In this document: one piece after another, positions 56,337-64,000 of the stretch
How positions within the stretch are numbered: position 1 is the stretch's first letter
Layout of the letters: every line of letters starts with the position of its first letter
Origin: Paracoccus aerodenitrificans
Lineage (GTDB): Bacteria; Pseudomonadota; Alphaproteobacteria; Rhodobacterales; Rhodobacteraceae
Reading direction: 5' to 3'
NCBI RefSeq assembly: GCF_027913215.1
Contig: NZ_CP115784.1
Coordinates: 3,233,501 to 3,297,500, forward strand
Length of the DNA: 64,000 bases
Position numbers and translations under genes: made by a program
The notes under the pieces: generated by a model
What the model saw: the letters and a program-made list of their open reading frames with translations, nothing else
The model's database searches: none
What the model was told of the DNA's origin: nothing

Positions 56337-57655
56337 TGTTCCGTCTGGTGGTGCCGCTGGTTCTGGCTGGCGCGGCGGCGATGCTGCCCGGTGCGGTCGC
56401 GGCGCAGGATGAGCCTCTGCGGATCGAGATCACCGAAGGCGTGATGCGGCCCATGCCGATCATGCTGCATTTCGAGGGGCCGGACAGCGAGGACGGCCTG
56501 GTCGGTGATATCCGCAGCGTGATCGCCGAAGATCTGCGCGGCACCGGGCTGTTCGAAATCGTCTCACCCGAGGAAGGTCCGTCTGCCGGGTTCGACAGCG
56601 CGGTCGATTATGTCGGCTGGCGCATGACGCAGACTGAAGCGCTTGTGGCGGGGCGAGTCAGCCTGACGGGCGATAATATCGCGGTCGGTTTCCGGCTTTT
56701 CGATATTTTCGCCGGTGAGCCTCTTGGCGACGGGATGCAGTTCGATGCGCCGCGCGAGGGCTGGCGGCGGACCGCGCATAAGATCGCCGACCAGATCTAT
56801 ACAAGGATCACCGGCGAGGATCCCTATTTCGACAGCCGCATCGCGTTTATCGGTGAAACCGGACCGGCAACGCGACGGGTCAAGCGTGTCGGCGTGATGG
56901 ATTATGACGGGGCGGGGGTGAAATGGCTGACCGCGCCCGATGATCTTGTCCTCTCGCCGCGCTTTTCTCCGGATGGCGGGACCGTGCTTTATACCAGTTT
57001 TGCCTCGGGTATTCCGCAGATCATGTCTCTGGATGTCGAAACGGTCGAATCGGTCCCGGTTACGCGGGACCCCAAAGCGATGAGCTTTGCGCCGCGATAT
57101 TCCCCTGACGGAGAATGGATCGCGTTTTCGCGCGAGACGGCGGGGAATACGGATATCTGGATCATGCAGGTGTCGAATCCCGGTTTCGTGAAGCGGCTGA
57201 CGCTCGGTCCGTCCATCGACACTGCGCCGTCATGGTCTCCGGACGGGCAGCAGATCGCCTTCGAAAGCGACCGCTCGGGCGGGTCGCAGATTTATGTGAT
57301 GCGGGCGGATGGATCTGCACCGCGCCGGGTGTCCTTCGGTGAGGACGGCGCGGATTACGGAGAGCCTGCATGGTCCCCGCGCGGCGACCGGATCGCGTTC
57401 ACGCGGCATTCCGGCGATGGATCGCAGATCGGCATCATGCGTCCGGATGGCTCGGACGAACGGCTTCTGACGACCGATTCCCGCAATAGCGGGCCAAGCT
57501 GGGCGCCGAATGGTCGTGTGCTGATCTTCACACGGCTGGATGGCGAAGACGACCGGCCGGCTCTTCATTCAGTAGACATCACGGGTCGAAACATGCGACC
57601 TGTTGCGCTGAGTGAGGCAGCCTCGGACCCTGCATGGGGACCGCTGCTGCCCTGA
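56333..57655 (+). CDS. tolB: Tol-Pal translocation protein TolB
   Basis: A periplasmic beta-propeller that binds Pal. 440 residues. The signal peptide (MMFRLVVPLVLAGAAAMLPGAVAA) precedes an N-terminal alpha/beta domain, then six propeller blades with repeated motifs of FSPDGGTVLYTS, YSPDGEWIAFSRE, WSPDGQQIAFESDRSG and WAPNGRVLIFTR type. The ATG at 56333 overlaps the tolA stop by four bases and has GAGGAG upstream. Confidence 0.94.
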   Translation: MMFRLVVPLVLAGAAAMLPGAVAAQDEPLRIEITEGVMRPMPIMLHFEGPDSEDGLVGDIRSVIAEDLRGTGLFEIVSPEEGPSAGFDSAVDYVGWRMTQTEALVAGRVSLTGDNIAVGFRLFDIFAGEPLGDGMQFDAPREGWRRTAHKIADQIYTRITGEDPYFDSRIAFIGETGPATRRVKRVGVMDYDGAGVKWLTAPDDLVLSPRFSPDGGTVLYTSFASGIPQIMSLDVETVESVPVTRDPKAMSFAPRYSPDGEWIAFSRETAGNTDIWIMQVSNPGFVKRLTLGPSIDTAPSWSPDGQQIAFESDRSGGSQIYVMRADGSAPRRVSFGEDGADYGEPAWSPRGDRIAFTRHSGDGSQIGIMRPDGSDERLLTTDSRNSGPSWAPNGRVLIFTRLDGEDDRPALHSVDITGRNMRPVALSEAASDPAWGPLLP

Positions 57656-57677
57656 GCAAGGCCGAGGAAACGAATTG

Positions 57678-58241
57678 ATGCGTGTGACCCTGACGATGAT
57701 TGCCGCGATTGCGGCCCTGTCGGCGTGCAACATGCCGTCCGACCCGCAGGTCGTGTCGGCTCCGGTTGCTGATCTGTATATGACCGGGCCTGACGGGACG
57801 GCGATCTATCGGGGCGATGTGAACCGTCCCGGGACGCGGCTGCCCGGCGATCCCGGCACCGGGATGACGGCCCCGGGGACCTCATTCGCGGCGGCGGGCG
57901 ATACCGTCTATTTCAGTGAGGCAGAGGCGACCCTCTCCGACGATGCCCGCGATACGCTGACCCGGCAGGCTGCATGGCTGACCCAGAATGCGGCATATCC
58001 GGTCATGGTCGAGGGTCATGCCGATGAGCCGGGAACCAGAGAGTTCAACCTTGCGCTTGGCGCCCGCCGGGCGACCTCGGTGCGGGAATATCTGGTCTCG
58101 AAAGGTGTTGCCGCTAATCGCATCCAGACAGTGTCGTATGGCAAGGAACGCCCGGCCTCTATCTGCGCGTCCGAAGCAAGCTGTCTGGCGCGGAACCGCC
58201 GCGCCGTCACGATTGTCGGCCAGACTCAGGCGGGGACATAA
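57678..58241 (+). CDS. pal: Peptidoglycan-associated lipoprotein Pal
   Basis: An outer-membrane lipoprotein of 187 residues. Lipobox LSAC with Cys17. The C-terminal OmpA-like domain (about 80-185) has VMVEGHADEPGTREFNLALGARRATSVREYLVSKGV, which grips meso-diaminopimelate in peptidoglycan. GAGGAAAC lies before the ATG. It follows tolB by 22 bases and overlaps cpoB by one base. Confidence 0.95.
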   Translation: MRVTLTMIAAIAALSACNMPSDPQVVSAPVADLYMTGPDGTAIYRGDVNRPGTRLPGDPGTGMTAPGTSFAAAGDTVYFSEAEATLSDDARDTLTRQAAWLTQNAAYPVMVEGHADEPGTREFNLALGARRATSVREYLVSKGVAANRIQTVSYGKERPASICASEASCLARNRRAVTIVGQTQAGT

Positions 58242-59302
58242 TGCGGTCTGCCCCGGCAATTCTGGCCGGGATGCTGGCATGCATTCCTTTCGGCGCTTTG
58301 GCGCAGGTGAGTGAACTTGATCCCGGCGTGGTCGAACTGAACGATCCGGCGCTGATCGAGGGGCTTGAGGCGATGCCCTCTGCCGATTTGCTGCCTGCCG
58401 CTGAAGATATCGCCGCGACAGTGGATGCAGAGAATGAGGCCGCGCGGATACAGGTCGATGACCAGACCCTTGCCGATATGCAGGCGGATCTGAGGGCGGT
58501 TTCTGCGGACCTACAGGCGCTGCGTGCCGAGCTTCTGGCCTCTGGTGCCGAAGGATTCGCCGCCGCTGGCGGAGATACGGCAATCGACCGGATGAATGCG
58601 ATGGAAGCGCGTCTTGCGGAACTGACCGAGCAGACCGAACAGCTTTCGAACCGGATCAGCCGTATCGTCGCGGATGGCACGAATCGCATCGGAGATATCG
58701 AGTTCCGCTTATGCGAACTGGATCAGAACTGCGATCTTGGCGCTTTGATGACCAGCCAGCTTGGCCAATCCGGCGCGGCTCTGCCGTCATCCGGCGGGGG
58801 CGCAGGGATGTCCGCATCCGGCTCAGGCATCAGCGCCACCACGCTACCGCCGATCTCGGAACCCGATACCGGGGCGACACCGCCGACCGAGGAAGAGAAG
58901 CGGGAATTCGATGAGGCCCGCGCGGCGGTCGATGCGGGTCAGTGGCCCGAGGCGATTCTGCAACTCGATCATCTCATCTCTGCCCATGCAGGCGGACCCC
59001 TGACGGCTGAAGCGCTGTATCTGCGCGGGGTGGCACAGGACGCAAGCGGTCAGGTCTCCCTTGCTGCCGAATCCTGGCTTCAGGCGTTTTCCGCCGCGCC
59101 CGACGGTGCGCGTGCACCCGCCAGCCTGTTGGCATTGTCCGGGGCGATGATCCGGCTTGGCGACGCGAAAGATGCCTGCCCTTATTTCGCGGAACTGACG
59201 ACGCGTTTCCCCGGATCTCCCGAAGCCGCAACTGCCGCCGAACAGGCGCAGCAGGCCGGATGCGCTGATGCGACATCGGCGGAGGGGGAACGTGCCGAGT
59301 GA
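58241..59302 (+). CDS. cpoB: Tol-Pal coordinator CpoB/YbgF
   Basis: 353 residues with a signal peptide (ending GALA before QVSELD). A short coiled coil (about 120-150) of heptads typical of the trimerising part follows, then a Gly/Ser linker, then TPR-like repeats (about 220-345: AVDAGQWPEAILQLDHLISAH, EALYLRGVAQDASGQ). Homologues coordinate peptidoglycan synthesis with Tol-Pal constriction. Its last 11 bases overlap tilS. Confidence 0.92.
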   Translation: MRSAPAILAGMLACIPFGALAQVSELDPGVVELNDPALIEGLEAMPSADLLPAAEDIAATVDAENEAARIQVDDQTLADMQADLRAVSADLQALRAELLASGAEGFAAAGGDTAIDRMNAMEARLAELTEQTEQLSNRISRIVADGTNRIGDIEFRLCELDQNCDLGALMTSQLGQSGAALPSSGGGAGMSASGSGISATTLPPISEPDTGATPPTEEEKREFDEARAAVDAGQWPEAILQLDHLISAHAGGPLTAEALYLRGVAQDASGQVSLAAESWLQAFSAAPDGARAPASLLALSGAMIRLGDAKDACPYFAELTTRFPGSPEAATAAEQAQQAGCADATSAEGERAE

Positions 59303-60521
59303 TCCCGGTGACGTGCAGAGCCGCGCTTTCGCGGCGCTCGACCGTCTCGCGGCAGAGTTTCCGGCGATGGGGATTGCCTTATCTGGCGGAGGCGATTCGG
59401 TCGCGTTGATGCATCTTGCATCGCGTTGGGCGCAGGCGGGCGGCATTCGTCTGGCCGCTGCGACGGTCGATCACGGGTTGCGCTCCGAATCGGCGGTCGA
59501 GGCTCAGCAGGCTGGCAGGGCGGCAAAGGCGCTTGGCCTGCCGCATCGGGTGCTGCGATGGACGGATCGGGATAACTCCGGCAATCTCATGGCGAATGCG
59601 CGTCTGGCCCGGCAACGGCTTCTGGCCGGTTGGGCAGAAGAGATGGATCTGCCTGCCGTGCTGCTTGGCCATACTCGGGACGATATTGCCGAAACGCTGT
59701 TGATGCGGCTTGGGCGCGGGGCCGGGATTGACGGTCTTGCGGCCATGTCTGCGCGGCGTGAGGCTGCCGGGCGGGCTTGGCTGCGGCCTCTGTTACAGAT
59801 CGGACGGGTCGAGCTCCGGCATTGGCTGAAACAGAACGGTATCGGCTGGACGGATGATCCGAGCAATGAGAATGAGGATTTCGAGAGGGTCCGTGCGCGG
59901 AAGGCGATTGCGCAGCTTGATCTCGATCCGGCGGCGCTTGCCATGTCGGCTCAGAACCTCGCCGAGGCGCGGGATGCGCTGAATTCTGCCATTCTGCCAC
60001 TGGTTGAAACTGCACAGATTCGCGGTGGCTCGGTTCTGCTAGATCGCGGTCTTTTCGATGCCAGCCCGCAGGAAATGCGGCGCAGGCTGATCATAGCGGG
60101 AATCCGCCATGTCACCGGGGCCGCCTATCCTCCGCGTCGTCCGGGGGTGGATTACGCGCTTCAGGCACTCGCTTCGGGCAAGCGTGCGACGCTGGATGGC
60201 GCGGTTCTGGACCCGTCATCCGGCCTGCTGATCCATCGTGAGCCCGCCGCCGCGATGCAGGGGGATCTGGTTGGCGATATCTGGGATAATCGCTGGCGGA
60301 TCAGCGGGTTGAGGCGAGAGGACAGGGTCCTTGCACTTGCTGCCGATGCTCCTTGCGTGGACTGGCGCAGCGCCGGGCTGACCCATCTTGAGGCGCAGGC
60401 CCTGCCGACGATTCACCGGGGCTGCGACATCATGGTTCCGTCGCTTTTCCCGGAAAACGGGCTGACGGCGGTTCCGCTTCGCGGTAGACTGGAATTTAAC
60501 CGTTTGTTGCTTGGGCATTGA
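59292..60521 (+). CDS. tilS: tRNA(Ile)-lysidine synthase TilS
   Basis: Modifies C34 of tRNA-Ile2 to lysidine so that AUA is read correctly; essential in most bacteria. 409 residues. The PP-loop is SGGGDSVAL, with ATVDHGLR and [21 protein letters not shown] following. A substrate-recognition C-terminal domain is present. The start is a GTG at 59292 preceded by GGAGGGGG at ideal spacing; the upstream ATG frame overlaps cpoB and lacks a ribosome site. Confidence 0.93.
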   Translation: MPSDPGDVQSRAFAALDRLAAEFPAMGIALSGGGDSVALMHLASRWAQAGGIRLAAATVDHGLRSESAVEAQQAGRAAKALGLPHRVLRWTDRDNSGNLMANARLARQRLLAGWAEEMDLPAVLLGHTRDDIAETLLMRLGRGAGIDGLAAMSARREAAGRAWLRPLLQIGRVELRHWLKQNGIGWTDDPSNENEDFERVRARKAIAQLDLDPAALAMSAQNLAEARDALNSAILPLVETAQIRGGSVLLDRGLFDASPQEMRRRLIIAGIRHVTGAAYPPRRPGVDYALQALASGKRATLDGAVLDPSSGLLIHREPAAAMQGDLVGDIWDNRWRISGLRREDRVLALAADAPCVDWRSAGLTHLEAQALPTIHRGCDIMVPSLFPENGLTAVPLRGRLEFNRLLLGH

Positions 60522-60583
60522 ACCCCGCCCCTGAATCCCTATTTTCACGACAAACATACATTATCCCGCCGGAGGACCGCCCT

Positions 60584-62479
60584 TTGGGTAACGCACGTAA
60601 CATCGCATTCTGGGTCGTTCTGTTCCTGATGATCCTGATGCTGTTCAACCTGTTCAGCGACGGTGCCTCGCAGATGAACAGCCGCCAGATCAGCTATTCC
60701 GATTTCGTTGAGCGGGTTGAGAATGATCAGGTCGCCTCTGTCACCATCGATGGTGAGGTGATCAATCTGCGGACCAATGACGGCAATCAGTTCACCACGG
60801 TACGTCCGCAGGGCGAGGAAATCGCCAATGAGTTGATCGCCAATAACGTTGAGGTCCAGGTCGAACGGCAGCAGCAATCCGGCTTCATGTCCTTCCTCGG
60901 CGTCTGGTTGCCCTTCATCCTGCTGATCGGGGTCTGGATCTTCTTCATGAACCGGATGCAGGGCGGCGGCAAAGGCGGGGCGATGGGTTTCGGAAAATCC
61001 CGTGCCAAGCTGCTGACCGAAAAACATGGCCGCGTGACCTTTGACGACGTTGCGGGGATCGACGAAGCCAAGGAAGAACTTGAAGAGATCGTCGAATTCC
61101 TGCGCAATCCGCAGAAATTCAGCCGTCTGGGCGGCAAGATCCCCAAGGGTGCGCTGCTGGTGGGCCCTCCGGGTACTGGTAAGACCTTGCTGGCCCGCGC
61201 GATTGCGGGTGAGGCGGGTGTGCCGTTTTTCACCATCTCGGGTTCTGACTTCGTGGAAATGTTCGTGGGTGTTGGTGCATCCCGCGTCCGGGACATGTTC
61301 GAGCAGGCCAAGAAATCCGCGCCCTGCATCGTCTTCATCGACGAAATCGACGCGGTGGGCCGCGCCCGTGGCGTCGGTATCGGCGGTGGCAATGACGAAC
61401 GCGAACAGACGCTGAACCAGCTTCTGGTCGAGATGGACGGGTTCGATGCGAATGACGGCGTGATCATCATCGCGGCGACGAACCGCAAAGACGTGCTGGA
61501 CCCGGCTCTGCTGCGTCCGGGCCGCTTTGACCGTCAGATTCATGTGCCGAACCCGGATATCAAGGGCCGCGAGAAGATCCTCGATGTGCATGCCAAGAAA
61601 GTGCCGCAGGGTCCTGATGTCGATCTGCGCATCATTGCGCGGGGTACGCCGGGCTTCTCGGGTGCGGATCTGATGAACCTCGTGAACGAGGCCGCGCTGA
61701 TGGCGGCGCGAATCGGGCGGCGTTTCGTCACGATGGAAGATTTTGAGAACGCCAAGGACAAGGTCATGCTGGGTGTCGAGCGTCGCAGCATGGTGCTGAC
61801 GCCCGAACAGAAGGAAAAGACCGCCTATCACGAGGCCGGACACGCCATTGTCGGTCTGTCTCTGCCGAAATGCGATCCGGTCTATAAGGCGACGATCATC
61901 CCGCGCGGTGGTGCACTTGGCATGGTGGTCAGCCTGCCCGAGATGGACCGGCTGAATTTCCACAAGGACGAGGCCAAGCAGAAACTGGCCATGACGATGG
62001 CCGGAAAGGCTGCCGAGATCATCAAATATGGTGAGGAAGGCGTCTCGAACGGTCCGGCTGGCGATATTCAGCAGGCCAGCCAGTTGGCCCGGGCGATGGT
62101 GATGCGGTGGGGCATGTCCGACAAGGTCGGCAATATCGACTATGCCGAGGCGCATGAGGGATATTCCGGCAATACCGGGGGGTTCTCGGTTTCGGCTGCC
62201 ACCAAGGAACTGATCGAACAAGAGGTACATGGCCTGATCGAAGAAGGCTATGACGAGGCTCGCCGTATCCTGATCGAGAAGGAAGAGGAATTTGAGCGTC
62301 TCGCCAAGGGTCTGCTTGAATATGAGACCCTGACCGGAGAGGAAATCGGCAAGGTCATTCGCGGTGAGGCGCTTGGCGGGGACGATGATACGCCGTCGTC
62401 GGGTATTCCTCAGGTTAGCTCGGTTCCCAAGGCGGGTGGTCGCGCTCCGGGTTCGGGTGAGCCGGTTCCGCAGCCCTGA
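60584..62479 (+). CDS. ftsH: ATP-dependent zinc metalloprotease FtsH
   Basis: A membrane-anchored AAA+ protease. 631 residues from the TTG at 60584, which has GGAGGA exactly 7 bases upstream and gives [14 protein letters not shown] as in homologues. An in-frame TTG at 60518 has no ribosome site. Two membrane segments (about 7-26 and 104-123) flank a periplasmic loop. Walker A GPPGTGKT is at 194-201, an Arg-finger region is [10 protein letters not shown], and the zinc site HEAGH is at 416-420. A strong terminator follows. Confidence 0.95.
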   Translation: MGNARNIAFWVVLFLMILMLFNLFSDGASQMNSRQISYSDFVERVENDQVASVTIDGEVINLRTNDGNQFTTVRPQGEEIANELIANNVEVQVERQQQSGFMSFLGVWLPFILLIGVWIFFMNRMQGGGKGGAMGFGKSRAKLLTEKHGRVTFDDVAGIDEAKEELEEIVEFLRNPQKFSRLGGKIPKGALLVGPPGTGKTLLARAIAGEAGVPFFTISGSDFVEMFVGVGASRVRDMFEQAKKSAPCIVFIDEIDAVGRARGVGIGGGNDEREQTLNQLLVEMDGFDANDGVIIIAATNRKDVLDPALLRPGRFDRQIHVPNPDIKGREKILDVHAKKVPQGPDVDLRIIARGTPGFSGADLMNLVNEAALMAARIGRRFVTMEDFENAKDKVMLGVERRSMVLTPEQKEKTAYHEAGHAIVGLSLPKCDPVYKATIIPRGGALGMVVSLPEMDRLNFHKDEAKQKLAMTMAGKAAEIIKYGEEGVSNGPAGDIQQASQLARAMVMRWGMSDKVGNIDYAEAHEGYSGNTGGFSVSAATKELIEQEVHGLIEEGYDEARRILIEKEEEFERLAKGLLEYETLTGEEIGKVIRGEALGGDDDTPSSGIPQVSSVPKAGGRAPGSGEPVPQP

Positions 62480-62510
62480 TCACGCTTCAGGTGCATGACA
62501 GGATGAAAAC

Positions 62511-62543
62511 AAAAACCCCGGCCAGCAGGACCGGGGTTTTTTG
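62511..62543 (+). terminator. Rho-independent terminator of ftsH
   Basis: An 11-pair stem (62511-62521 with 62531-62541), loop CCAGCAGGA, with six T's at the end of the 3' arm. The AAAAA on the other side makes it usable from the minus strand as well, where the small ORF at 62574-62654 would end. Confidence 0.92.
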
Positions 62544-62573
62544 CTGTGTAAAAATCGGCGTGGCAATATAGGC

Positions 62574-62654
62574 CTACAGGACCATCAGGACCGAGGCACC
62601 CACCACCAATGCAAGGGCAAAGCCCAGATTGATAACGACGCCAATCTTATCCAT
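62574..62654 (-). CDS. Small predicted membrane protein (26 residues)
   Basis: An ORF too short for the usual cut-off. It begins MDKIGVV and is one uninterrupted hydrophobic helix (Ile/Val/Leu/Ala/Gly-rich, about residues 4-25) ending in MVL. A GAAAGGA ribosome site lies at ideal 6-base spacing (62661-62667). An in-frame ATG five codons upstream would give 31 residues. The following terminator is usable from the minus strand (T runs on both sides). TTTTAATAT upstream resembles a -10. No family is recognised. Confidence 0.6.
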   Translation of the reverse strand: MDKIGVVINLGFALALVVGASVLMVL

Positions 62655-62806
62655 GGCGCTTCCTTTCATTGCGGCATAAGGCCGCTCTCACATATTAAAA
62701 CGTGTCGCCGGTTCCAGAGTTCCTGAAACCCTGCGAGGTTGCTGCGCTGCGGCAATTCTGCAACATTCGGGTTGCGCTGCCGGGACGGTGACGGCATGAC
62801 TCGGGC

Positions 62807-63112
62807 ATGGCGCATGAAGATATCTCCGATATGGCGGCCCTGCGGGCCCGGATCGACCAGCTTGACGCGAAGCTGATCGAATTGCTGGCGGAACGCAGCG
62901 GGCTGATCGACCGTGCCGCCCGGATCAAGGCGCGTGACGGGTTGCCCGCCCGGATCGAGGCCCGTGTGGCCGAGGTCGCATCGCTGGCGCGCAGCCGTGC
63001 CTCGTCCGCCGGGCTTGATCCCGATCTGGCGGAACGGATCTGGCGCATGATGATGGAGCATTTCATCGCGCAGGAAGAGGCCTTTCTGGGCAGCAAGCAG
63101 AACAGCGAATAA
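62807..63112 (+). CDS. Chorismate mutase family protein (AroQ fold)
   Basis: A 101-residue all-helical AroQ protein. LRARIDQLDAKLIELLAERSGLI supplies the first two Arg of the active site, and RIKARDG the Lys. Aligned to E. coli chorismate mutase P-domain, positions Asp48 and Glu52 read Ile and Val, and Gln88 reads Glu. The IEARV and EHFIAQ segments resemble PchB-type isochorismate pyruvate-lyases as much as true mutases. No siderophore or aromatic synthesis gene is adjacent. Its start lacks a clear ribosome site. Confidence 0.8.
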   Translation: MAHEDISDMAALRARIDQLDAKLIELLAERSGLIDRAARIKARDGLPARIEARVAEVASLARSRASSAGLDPDLAERIWRMMMEHFIAQEEAFLGSKQNSE

Positions 63113-63199
63113 CCCCTCTGTGGCGATTCTGGCTGTGGAATTCGGGGACGCGATGGACTAGTTCGTTTTTTCGATATGAAGGCGGCTCAGAGGAACGAC

Positions 63200-64000
63200 A
63201 TGACAGCGACGCGAATTGACGGGAAAGCCTATGCTGCTGAATTACGGCGAAATGTCGCGGATCAGGTTGCGGCGCTGAAGCGCGACCATGACATTATTCC
63301 CGGCCTCGCCGTGGTTCTTGTGGGGGAGGATCCCGCCAGCCAGATCTATGTGTCCTCGAAAGGCAAGCAGACCGTCGAGGCGGGCATGAAAAGCTTTGAG
63401 CACCGCTTGCCCGCGGATGCCTCGCAGGCCGATCTTCTGGCTCTTGTGGGCCGGCTGAACGCGGATTCAAGCGTTCATGGCATCTTGGTGCAATTGCCTC
63501 TGCCGGATCACATCAACGAATCCGAGGTCATCAACGCGATTTCCGTGCGCAAGGATGTGGACGGGTTCACCGTGGCGAATAGCGGGCGGCTGGCGACGGG
63601 GCAGCGGGCGATGGTTCCCTGCACGCCGCTTGGCTGTCTGATGCTGCTGCGCGATCAGCTTGGCGATCTGTCGGGCAAGGAGGCCGTGGTGATCGGGCGC
63701 TCGAATATCGTCGGCAAGCCTATGGCGGCGCTGCTGACCGCCGAGAATGCGACAGTGACGGTGGCGCATTCCCGGACCAAAGACCTGCCCGACGTGGTGC
63801 GCCGCGCCGAGATCGTCGTGGCTGCGGTCGGCAGGCCGAAAATGGTGACCGGCGACTGGATCAGGCCCGGCGCAACGGTGATAGATGTGGGCATCAACCG
63901 CACGGATGACGGTCTGGTCGGGGATGTGGATTATGACAGCGTGGCCGGGGTTGCGGGGGCGATTACTCCGGTTCCGGGCGGGGTCGGGCCGATGACCATC
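63200..64000 (+). CDS. folD: Methylenetetrahydrofolate dehydrogenase/cyclohydrolase FolD (3' end beyond window)
   Basis: Converts methylene- to formyl-tetrahydrofolate with NADP. 267 codons are visible. [23 protein letters not shown] has the catalytic Lys; [23 protein letters not shown] and [16 protein letters not shown] (NADP-binding) follow, and the visible end is [11 protein letters not shown], the C-terminal signature. AGAGGAAC precedes the ATG. It complements metF in one-carbon metabolism but is unlinked to it. Confidence 0.96.
   Translation, partial: MTATRIDGKAYAAELRRNVADQVAALKRDHDIIPGLAVVLVGEDPASQIYVSSKGKQTVEAGMKSFEHRLPADASQADLLALVGRLNADSSVHGILVQLPLPDHINESEVINAISVRKDVDGFTVANSGRLATGQRAMVPCTPLGCLMLLRDQLGDLSGKEAVVIGRSNIVGKPMAALLTAENATVTVAHSRTKDLPDVVRRAEIVVAAVGRPKMVTGDWIRPGATVIDVGINRTDDGLVGDVDYDSVAGVAGAITPVPGGVGPMTI

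Noticed and set aside
60545..62230. 561-codon open frame opposite ftsH
   Set aside because: Antisense to the conserved FtsH motifs; codon pattern follows FtsH, and the peptide shows biased, His/Arg-rich composition.

Overview
The window is a stretch of alphaproteobacterial chromosome, most likely from the Rhodobacteraceae/Paracoccus group. This rests on gene order and protein type: lepB-rnc-era, leuS-lptE-holA, suhB-ybgC-tolQRAB-pal-cpoB-tilS-ftsH, a short Rhodobacter-type porin, an orphan CenR-type response regulator, a Mur-type Fur protein, and uniformly GC-rich coding sequence. No rRNA, tRNA, CRISPR array, prophage or insertion sequence was seen. The genus call is inference from recalled families; no search was run.

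Layout. 0-5 kb: era (cut by the window edge), rnc and lepB on the minus strand, divergent from a methionine importer metNIQ. 5-13 kb: cfa, an RluA-type pseudouridine synthase, a LysE exporter, a thioesterase, an MFS carrier, a GST and an HI0933-type flavoprotein that carries a palindromic repeat inside its reading frame. 11.6-16.2 kb: DUF3576 lipoprotein, leuS, lptE and holA in one minus-strand run. 16.4-25 kb: porin, PLP-binding YggS, YkuD/RibA, CenR, an MFS carrier, xthA, then a CnoX/LON-domain/Trm112 operon. 25-33.6 kb: a UbiH-type monooxygenase, amidase, aminotransferase, ftsK, a DUF2268 metalloprotease, and an aspartate-semialdehyde dehydrogenase homologue that has lost its catalytic Cys and His. 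33.6-38 kb: a complete Liv-type ABC importer. 38.2-42.3 kb: Mur divergent from a SitABCD manganese/iron importer, with two matching operators between them. 42.4-47 kb: a minus-strand group of small enzymes (NTF2-like, alpha/beta hydrolase, SnoaL-like, two VOC proteins, duplicated DUF1428) facing an HxlR regulator. 47-52 kb: PRC-barrel protein, a type III PLP decarboxylase, a DUF2235 hydrolase, and divergent metF/metR with a MetR box. 52.2-64 kb: suhB, the whole Tol-Pal operon, tilS, ftsH, an untracked 26-residue membrane ORF, a chorismate mutase-like protein and folD (cut by the window edge).

Most of the window is housekeeping. Methionine supply (metNIQ, metF, metR) and the cell envelope (CenR, porin, LptE, Tol-Pal, YkuD, Cfa, FtsH) recur as themes. 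The strongest unusual signals are the pseudoenzyme-like ASADH (32530-33552), a repeat read as protein in the flavoprotein gene (11338-11387) with a second copy at 32469-32515, a tiny membrane protein gene (62574-62654), the paired Mur operators, and a hairpin that hides the leuS ribosome binding site.
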